Source of the DNA: Allacma fusca
Lineage: Eukaryota > Arthropoda > Collembola > Symphypleona > Sminthuridae
Assembly: GCA_947179485.1 (NCBI GenBank)
Contig: OX359249.1
Span: forward strand, 33,218,250-33,282,249
Direction: 5' to 3'
DNA: 64,000 nt
The position numbers were made by a program, and so were the translations under genes. Shown one piece after another: positions 55,401 to 64,000 of the stretch. Numbering within the stretch: the first letter of the stretch is position 1; the number at the start of each line of letters is the position of its first letter. Under the pieces are notes generated by a model, which saw only the letters and a program-made list of their open reading frames with translations, did no database searches and had not been told where the DNA came from.

Positions 55401-58400
55401 ATTCCGTCAAACGGTTGATGAATAGTAAAACGTCAAGAGTTGACCATGAAAGAATTTTGTACAGCACATCGACGTAATATATGACCGACAATTTCTTTTA
55501 TTGTGGGATACACACCACGCTGTACTATAAGCAGCACACGAGCAATAATAGCATATATCTCAAGAAACTCTTTTCTGACTACACACTGAACGTGGTTGGA
55601 ATGAAAACAACCGGCAAAATAATTCCATCTATTTTTGATAAATTGAGATATTCACTGCAGGACTTAGGGAAGTGTTACAATTTAATTACAATCCTTTCAC
55701 AATTATAATTCTAAGGTGCACTGGATACAATTTAATAGTTACATTTTAATTGAGTACTACAGAAAAATGCATATACCTTCTGCCTTCATGCTTTCTACAT
55801 CTCCAATTATTACACTCATTGTTATCTTAATTCCTCACCATTATTGTCCGCTTGCGCCCTCATAAATCAAGTGAAAAATTGCTGAGAAAATCCAATGAAG
55901 TTGTAATTATTATTATTGTAAATCCTGTTGAACTTCACGTTGAGCTTCTTTATGCTTGAAGACACTGTAACATCGTGGGACTTGGATTGAAAACACCTAT
56001 GTACAGATACTATCAATCGAATCCTATCAATTTATCCCATTAGGATTGGATTAAGTGAAGTAAATATTTATGTACGTTGTTACCATGTGGGACAGGAAGC
56101 GTCTTAGTCAGCCATCGGCACCAAATACTGAACTAAATACATAGTAAAAAATGCACTACTTTTTTTTTCACCCGGACCAAGATTTAAAACGCACAAGTTG
56201 ATAGGACGGAGATAGGGGAGATAATTCGCACATTACTTCCAAGGTCTACTCCACAGACTAAAAAACTATGGTCTGAAATATGGTCCATTGGTACAGGAAC
56301 TGACAAACCTCACTACTCGATATCCTGTCGGTTTTTAACTCCGGGTTTCTTGATTTATTGCTAACTAGAATTTCACGGGACAGTGATATTTGCAGTGACA
56401 CATTTTCCCAAAACTTTACGTCACTTTGAGAATTCACCTTGGTCTAGTAGTGGTTTACCGTGTACCTATATGTACGGTCCATCCTAATACTAGAAGGAGT
56501 ACGTCAGAAAATGAAAAATTATGAAATCCTAGATGAGTTTTGACTCTCCCCGTCTCAATATTATTACAGGGAGAAGGGAGGCTTATTGACTGAAGGTATG
56601 TACATAGGTGCTTGCCAAGAGCTTCCAGCTCCTCAAATACTCTACGAGAATTCAGCTACTCACGGAGGTCTCTTGAGGTAATAGGACTAAAAGACAGTGT
56701 GACAATAGAATATGTAAGAGCATGAAAATCCGTCTAGGATTTCAAACCAGGGAAAATTTGCCAAGGTATGTTTTAAATTAAGGTCAGATGACGGAGATTC
56801 TCAAATAAAATCTGAACGCACCATCAATGTTTCTCTCGACATGACGGAGGTTAGCGACTCATACATAACACGTTCCTGAAGGAAGTCTCCATTGTATGGA
56901 GTAACTTTGGACACTTGTGATTTCAGCAATTTAAGTGGAGACGGTTTTTAAGAGACAGTGAACGTTCAAATGGCATGACGTGAATGATCATCGTACTTCG
57001 GCCGACGACTATCTCTAAGGTTCTAGGAAGAAGACGCAGATTCCAAATTGTCCTATCTATATCTTAGCCGCTAACCGACACGTAAAGAGTGCTTCAGCTC
57101 AAACAAATAGCACATGGTTCATTACTTAGCACTAATGTTTTCTCCAACCTAACTTCAAAAGAAACATCCGTTTCACTGCTTACAGGCGTAATTTTACAAA
57201 ATCCCTACGTACATGTGTGCATCTCTCAGCTTCCTATATATTATTGGCCTGTTGGACATGTAGTATGCTTCGTTAGCATGGAACACCCAGACTGAACAAA
57301 ATTTAGAGACTCTGTGTCTCAAAACCTTTAGTACCATCAACAGGGAATTTTGTTAGAGGACTTTCCGTACCATTGCCATTGGAACCACTGATGTGTACTT
57401 ATGGCAGTCTATCCGTAATTATTTGCGGCTATGGCGCACACACTTACTGTCACTCGTGAAAAGATGCTGTGAATTGTGAACCCAGGGGAGATAATATGTT
57501 TGGCATTTGCCTAATGTGTTTAATTGAGTATCACGACATACTAGAAAAAAAAAATCCTCGGGACTCTATTTGTTTGCATTGCATGTATATAACAATAACA
57601 GTAATAATATTAATAAAATCAAGAAAATTAATTGCTTCCTGTAAGCAATACAACTTCCTCAATCAATTAAAGCGTGCATTTACTTTAGGAACAAGTGCCG
57701 TGCATATGCACTGACTCCTACCAGAACACTACATGAATTTCTGCCGCTCATTAATTGATAGTATCTTAACGGTGAATAGCATTCTCAACTATCTCAACTA
57801 GTATACTGCTACTGAACAAAAAATTTTAATTTGAGAATGGGAAGGTTTATATTCTCAAGCAACTTCAATTGCTAAACTCTAGCTTATATACTCTCAGAAC
57901 CCCAGAGTGGAATCCTATCCAGAGATTATCCGTGAGAAGAATCTAATACATTTTGTAAAGTTGTTAACCGAAAAATCGCAAAAAACTTCAAAGAATGCTG
58001 TAGTTGCGGGTATTGTTTCAATATACATAGTAGTAAGGCTGAGAATCCTTATCACTAACCTGAATTTGACATGCTATCTGTGCAATGTGTATTATGTAAA
58101 GATAAACACTCTGCCCCGCACTATTTGTGTGTATACTACAAATAATAACCGTAGAAATGAGAATTCAAATATTGTTAAAAGGTTCACACGATGTACACGA
58201 TGAGTAGAACCTTCCCACAAAAAATGAAAGTGTACTAACCTTTGTGTTTATCCCTTTTACAGGCGACCGTATGATATTCTTTGAGAGTCAGAAGTGTCCA
58301 AAGGGGCACGTAGAAATTTTGGAAAATTTAGAAATTTTGACTTGGTCGTAAAAAGACTTCGTTTTCGTTCGTTTAAATTGTGTTAAGAAAATAAAAAAAA

Positions 58401-61199
58401 CTTTCAGAAGCAAAATCTCATGGTCTATCACTAAGCTGGGCTGAAATATAAAAGGAGGAAGGAAAGCAAAGAAGGAGCTAGTAATATTATAAATGATTCG
58501 GGACTCCGTTTCAAACATTTTACTATCACTTTACAGAAGTGAGCATCATATACGCATTGCTATGTCATTTGTCGTTTTAGGTGAACCACGCACCCCGATA
58601 TCCCATGTAGAGGTTCCCGAGTTGTTCATTTGTAGTTTACCCGTAGTATGATCCGCCTATATGGAAAACACTACGTAATTTTCAGGGAGTAAAAGACTTT
58701 AACTATTACACCAACTACAGCAAGTGTAATAATGCAACACTTCCTTGAGGCCGCTTTATCCCAATTCTCTCGGATATAAACAGTGTCATAGGACCCAGTG
58801 CCAATTTCTAATTTTAACTTTGGCGACTCATCATCCCCATAGATGAATACAAATGTGACTGGTGTGTGTACTGTACATGGGAGTCATCCTGAGGATTTTC
58901 GACTTGCTATTTTAAATATTAGTTAATTAGATGCTGACTGCGGCCAATATGCGTTTGATTTCAACCATGAACGAGCGATGAGTTTAATCCAAACTGATTG
59001 TACACACTGCGAATTTTAAGATGAGCTTAGGCATCCACACATTACAAGTCCTCATGACAAGACATAAAAAATATGTGGGAGTTGCTCCTCATTTGACGGT
59101 CATGATCAACTGATTATGGAGCAAGTTGGACTCTGCTCACATGAAAAAAGATGGTATTGGATCCGCCGAAAACTCCACGAGAGTGTGTAATTTCCACCAA
59201 CCATAATATGCATGAGAAAAAAAACACCGCTCGCTGTAAAGTTGGTCTGCAATATACTGAAAAAAAAAACATGCCAGGTCGAATCAAGTCTGTTTATTTA
59301 TTTACTATATGTCCAAGGCTAATTGTAAGAGTTGAAGCAAAATTGTTTGTCTCCGGGCACTTAACTCTTGAACTATTGTGGTCAGCTCTGTTTGCCACAC
59401 AAACCATGAAACCTTACCAAAGTTTGACTTGAAGGGAAGATCCCAAGATGAAATGGGGAGTCCAATTTCAAAGGAATGAAAGCGCAATCACAAATAACAA
59501 ACAAATTAAGCCACCATCACAGTACAGTGGATTCCCATCGTGTATATTCACATCATGAATTATACGCAGCCTCCTCTATTCTCTCTCTCTCTCTTCTTTA
59601 CCCAGTCCCCAATGTATTGATAAAATAATGAGATTAAGTTTTCCGAATGATGACTGTTATTATACGTTTCTTAATTAAATGTATACGAAGTGAAACGAAA
59701 CCAAGAAAAAACATACATGGCGTTTCAGTTTGATATAATTGCTACTTTGAACATCAAACTAGGTCTTCATTATGGAATAGAATGAACGAAAATGTCTTAC
59801 ATTCACATCCTGTGGGGATAATTTCTCTTGTTCCTCAAACAAATCTAATTTCCAGTGTTTTCCTTGAAGTTCTTTCTTCATGTAAAAATCTCCTATTCTT
59901 CCCCAACAGCACACACGGTCCTACATCCATCTGTCTTTGTTAGGAGAGTAAATATTCCTGACTTTCATGAAAAACAAATGGTTGACAAAGGTGTTCATTT
60001 TAGTCGCAGCCTCCCTCTCCCACATCTTTACACAATACTTACACTTCCGACGACAAAGGGATTATTGTCCATCTTAAAAATTGATATCTGATGAGCATTT
60101 CTAAGGTTAACAATAATATGTGGGTCATGTTTTACAGTAGGTCCAACTGTATATATCTACAATTCATGTGTATCTTGGAGCAATGACTTGGTTCCATCTG
60201 CTCCAACAAAATCCACGAAAGGTGTTTAGATTAACTTACACCAGAGTCATTAAGGATTGACGTGCCGGAGTCAAAGTTAGTGCGTTAATACCTCCATGGG
60301 GTTGGGAATCCTTTATGGTGTTATAGTCTGTGTACACAGATAAACATATTGCAAAATTATGTCAATATTTCCTGGGATTATTAATGTGACAAAAACATTT
60401 GGAGACTTTCTCACCTCACATACTTTTAATCCCAAAGTATGACCATCTGTATGATTATATTTCCCATTTTACCAACCAACAATGGTCTGCACGCTTCCAT
60501 TTAGACTAAGAGTCTTGTGTTTCTCTGCCGCATGGTTAAGATTTCTCTTTGTTGTCTTGTGGTGTGTAGTATCACTCCCATGAAACTATGCCGATGTTGT
60601 TTGATCCCTAAATATGCATGTGTACTTCAAAAGGACTCACATTTCACAATAAATTTCATTGTGCTAATATGCAGGTTGCCGGGATGCACGGGCACTGGCT
60701 CGTAAGAGAGCACACTAAACGCGGACAATAAGCCAAATGCTAATATTTAAATATCATCCCCCCAATGCTCCTCCACACTATGTACATACTCTTATTGTGT
60801 CCAACCAGTAAATTACAACTTACTGACGGAGAGGTTGACCAGGAAATTATATATTATACAGATTCAAATAACTACATAAATGAGCATAGTAAGTAAGAGT
60901 TGCCGAATTCGAGTAGTAATTCACAAGAGGTACAATTAAAATCCCAGCAAAAGTAAGGACTATGGTCAATCTTGTGCCTACAATCCAATATGGTTTGCGG
61001 GGTCAAAAATATATGCCTCAGTAAAAAGGAAACTAGATATACAATTACACGAGCATGGAAAAAGTCAGAAGCTCCGTCTCCCACTCAAAATATGGGGGAA
61101 GCTTGGACACAATTTCCTGTCACTCTCACATCACGAGCGAACTTATCCGCCAAATAATAAGCACCAAGTTTGCTTTATTACCATCCTCATTATTTTCAA

Positions 61200-63800
61200 G
61201 TTTTTTTTCTCTCCTCCTCTACCCCCTCAAATCCTATCTATAGTTGAGAGTCCCAGGGAGAAGATCCCACAAGTACATGTTAATCTCAATTTTTTACCCA
61301 ATTCATCAAATTGAGCATAATTATTGGTTAAAAGGGACAGCTCCATACTGACTCCCTACAGCTTCTTCTTCTTCTTCCTCTCCCTATACTTAAACTCATA
61401 CATATATTTTTAGGAAGATGAGCAATTTTACATTCCCTCCGATCCCTATCTTCATGAGCTCGTCATGACATGTACATTTCTGCCCCTAAACCCTGTCTAG
61501 CCTTCAGGTCAGTCAAATTGAAAAATGTCGATAGCCGAGTAGCCGAGATCCTTACATTAAAAGAACCCCTCAATCTCCACGTCCATCCAAGACACAGATA
61601 ACAAATAAAGTTGTGTAGAGTCATACTCATTCATCATTAAGCCCCACATTTAAATAACACACGCAAAGCTACCCAACCAACTTCCCACATGCCGAACCCA
61701 ACCTGAAGAACCTCCATCTGAACCTAACTCCATTTATAAATATATATCCCAATAATACAATTATACTTCCGTCTCATTTTTTTAACGCACGTCTGATTAA
61801 GAAAGTAAAAATCAGCATTAAATCTGATCAAGTACTCATACCAAAATAAACTTTCCTTTTCCCCAGATTTATGAACAGACATAAGGATTTTAATTGATTT
61901 TAAAGAACAATAAAAGGGGTTTTTATCTAGAGGCCAAAATAATCCAGCCTTAATAACTTCTAATAAATTATATTATTACGGATGAACGACTCAGCGAGTC
62001 AAGAACAGGTTCCGACGGTTCCGTTCTCTACTATTAACGCAAGTCCACACACACATACATACTCACACACACACACGAGAAGGAGATAAGACGGTCAAGA
62101 CACATACCTATTCTCTTATTAAGGAAATCAATCTAAAAACAAGTCAACACACCAACAAAAATCTAGGACAACAAAACAGTCTACGTTTACGCTTTTTCCA
62201 CTTTTTTTTTCTTATTTATTATTCCTCACTCACTGAGCAAGAGAGAAAAATGTCGTGGGCGCCCTCTTCCCTTCATTCATTCTGTTCACATGAGAGAGTA
62301 GAACTTGAAGTCCTAAGCTTCGCTTTGTATTTCGTGTGGAGCTCACCTCTTCTATGGAGTGTACATACTTACTTAGCTCCCACTATGATACCATACACTA
62401 CCATACACTATATGTACATACATGTATTCAAACCAAGAGCCTGCAGCCACAGCCACTGAGCCAGTGAGCGTGAGCCAGTTGATGTTTATACTGACAAGCA
62501 ATAATAATTGTGTCTCTCGTTCCTCTGCTCTATAGTCTCTGTGCTTGTACATATGTAATAGCTTCTAGCTTCGCTGTGTGTGTGTGTGAGTAGAGCTTGA
62601 AGCTTCACTCTTCACTGTGAGTAATACTCACTGTGCATGGAGCATGTACATATAGAACGTATACGTACTACTAACACTAACACTTGAGAACGTCCTGAAT
62701 GCATGCAGCATGCATCAAGGAAATTGAAGCAGTGAAGGAAGCAGTGTTTTGAATCTTTCATTGACTCTTGACTCCGTGTCTTTAAGGGGGCTTAACGTAT
62801 GTGTGTACATATATACGTACTGCAATACCAGTAGTAGGGAATATAGCGTGCGGGTGATGTACTTATTGGAGTAAGTACTTCAAGTTACAGTGTCTGATTA
62901 CCATTGTTTTATTAAGCTCTGGTTTAATATTTGTAATAAAATTTATTTATTTATGTATTTTTGTATTTGTTCATCGAATCATTTACGTGGTTGTTGGGGA
63001 AGTGTGGAAAAAATCAGGCTAATAATGGTTCGAAGTTGTGATTTGAAGTATCACTTGAAATCAGATCCTTTGTTTATGTCAGTGTCGGCCAATGAGTTGT
63101 GCACCCAGTGTTTGGCTTTTATGTTGGAATTTTATTAATGCTTTTAATATCCTTAAGTCCCGTAATCTTCACTTGAGTTGGGAAAGGAAGACAAGACAAA
63201 GTAAGTTGAATAAGTTGTTCAATATATATTCAAGAAAAATATAATGTGAGTGTGGGAATTATTGTTTGTATTGACATCTGTGATACCTGTCTAGAGAGGA
63301 TGGGGATCTTTTATGGGTCAGTGTGTATGTAGTTGCAAATAGGGATTTCAAGTCGTTAAATTTATAGTCTTGTATTGTTTCAATTTTTGATTGTGTTCTT
63401 TGTGCCTGTGTGTTTGTAGTTGGGACTAATCAATTTGACTCAGTGTGTTGACAAAGTCTGTAGTTTGTGGGATCTGGTGGGATACGGGAACTGAGGGATT
63501 TTGAAGGGGAAGAGGAAGATTTATTTTTTTGAGGGAATTTTGGTAAAATTATTTGGGTAGAGTTGTCGGTATTTTGGGAGTTTTGAAGAGGTGAGGGCAG
63601 TGGCAATGGTTATTGCATCGGGACGGTGTAACGTGGTTATTGATTATTTCAAGGTCACGCGAAGTGGAAGCTTGAGTGTGTGTAGCTGTCACATTGTGTG
63701 AATCGGATTGTAATGACGAATCTTGTATCTTGTCAGTGGATATAGTATTAGTGGTAGTTAGGTCATAGTAGCTAGGGATGATGTGTGATGTTGTTAGAGC
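61200..63800. promoter_or_regulatory. Probable divergent promoter region (skew switch near 62.2-62.8 kb)
   Basis: Left of about 62.2 kb the + strand is C-rich (22 C against 5 G in 61681-61740). Right of about 62.8 kb it is G-rich (18 G against 5 C in 63301-63360). Such G-over-C and T-over-A excess on the sense strand is typical near the 5' end of transcripts. A switch in sign therefore marks two promoters back to back. A consensus-like donor on the minus strand (AGAG|gtgagc at 62347/62346) and one on the + strand (GGA|gtaagt at 62870/62871) flank the switch. No TATA box or initiator was assigned. Confidence 0.55.
62046..62077. repeat. Interrupted (CA)n tract
   Basis: CA runs separated by CATACATACT, at the C-rich side of the presumed divergent promoter. 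Confidence 0.92.
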
Positions 63801-63833
63801 TGTATTTACTCAAGAAATTTCTAATTTTTTCAG
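62871..63833 (+). other. Probable 5' untranslated intron of a rightward gene
   Basis: The donor ATTGGA|gtaagtac and the acceptor ctaattttttcag|ACTTGA bound a 963-base interval with strong G and T excess on the + strand, as expected for sense-strand intron near a promoter. A possible branch site (ctaat) lies ten bases before the acceptor AG. The open frame at 62890-63138 inside it is taken as chance. Confidence 0.55.
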
Positions 63834-63951
63834 ACTTGATAAGTACACTCGAGTTGTTGGACCACTTACTTATCACTTTCTTAAGCTCCTGAGTGTGACC
63901 AATGTGACGACCTGTGTATGAGAGCTCAATTTCCGTAGTAGTTGATTAACC

Positions 63952-64000
63952 ATGGCTAAGAATGGCCATGCAAATTTTTCTAAATCGTCCAATGATTATC
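63952..64000 (+). CDS. Start of an unidentified rightward gene (truncated by window end)
   Basis: An ATG in a strong initiation context (attaaccATGG) opens a frame reading MAKNGHANFSKSSNDY to the end of the window. In-frame stop TGA lies just upstream, so the ATG begins the frame. The probable untranslated exon containing it begins at 63834 after a good acceptor. Sixteen residues are not enough to identify the protein; the start looks hydrophilic with no signal peptide. It probably shares a divergent promoter with the JAKMIP-like gene. Confidence 0.5.
   Translation, partial: MAKNGHANFSKSSNDY

Larger units (their letters stand above)
48312..62200. other. Probable long first intron(s) of the minus-strand gene
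   Basis: Fourteen kilobases lie between the first coding exon and the inferred promoter. Open frames of 110-123 codons on the + strand (48879-49229, 53103-53474) are near the chance expectation and have no recognisable domain. The rightmost 1.5 kb is strongly C-rich on the + strand, as expected for the 5' part of an intron transcribed leftward. Only simple repeats were identified. Confidence 0.55.

Noticed and set aside
1-64000. CRISPR arrays, bacterial operons, rRNA and tRNA genes, complete transposons
   Set aside because: None recognised by eye. Repeats are simple microsatellites; no terminal inverted repeats flank a transposase-like frame.

Overview
The window is eukaryotic and almost certainly animal DNA. 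It is AT-rich, its coding sequence comes in short exons bounded by GT...AG signals, introns run from about 200 bases to about 16 kb, and simple repeats of the (GA)n, (CA)n and (CATA)n type are scattered through the introns. The recognisable protein belongs to the JAKMIP family (Janus kinase and microtubule-interacting protein). The compact AT-rich layout suits an arthropod, perhaps a crustacean, but that is inference. There is no prokaryotic gene organisation, CRISPR array or intact mobile element.

One large gene on the minus strand fills about 9.1-48.3 kb, with probable untranslated 5' sequence out to about 62.3 kb. I could assemble 18 coding exons from splice sites, reading phase and coiled-coil content. 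In transcription order they are: 48.3-47.0 kb, three exons with the JAKMIP N-terminal coiled coil; 46.8-46.3 kb, two exons; 30.2-27.4 kb, two exons ending in the JAKMIP C-terminal coiled-coil signature; 26.3-22.8 kb, three exons, acidic and serine-rich then coiled; 19.5-17.6 kb, one 1.8 kb coiled-coil exon; 16.9-9.8 kb, six exons, mostly coiled coil; and 9.3-9.1 kb, one exon resembling the first half of a fibronectin type III (FN3) domain. The gene probably continues past the left end. Phases agree across every junction I joined. The central JAKMIP coiled coil, expected between 46.3 and 30.2 kb, was not found.

At the right edge, base-composition skew flips near 62.2-62.8 kb: the + strand is C-rich to the left and G-rich to the right. 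This suggests a divergent promoter, with the JAKMIP-like gene going left and a second gene going right. The second gene has a likely 5' untranslated exon ending at 62870, an intron to 63833, and a start codon in a strong context at 63952. Only 16 of its codons lie in the window.

The point of most interest is that known vertebrate JAKMIPs end just after the signature seen at 27.4 kb, whereas this gene reads on in phase for about 1,200 more residues, including a second long coiled coil and an FN3-like segment.
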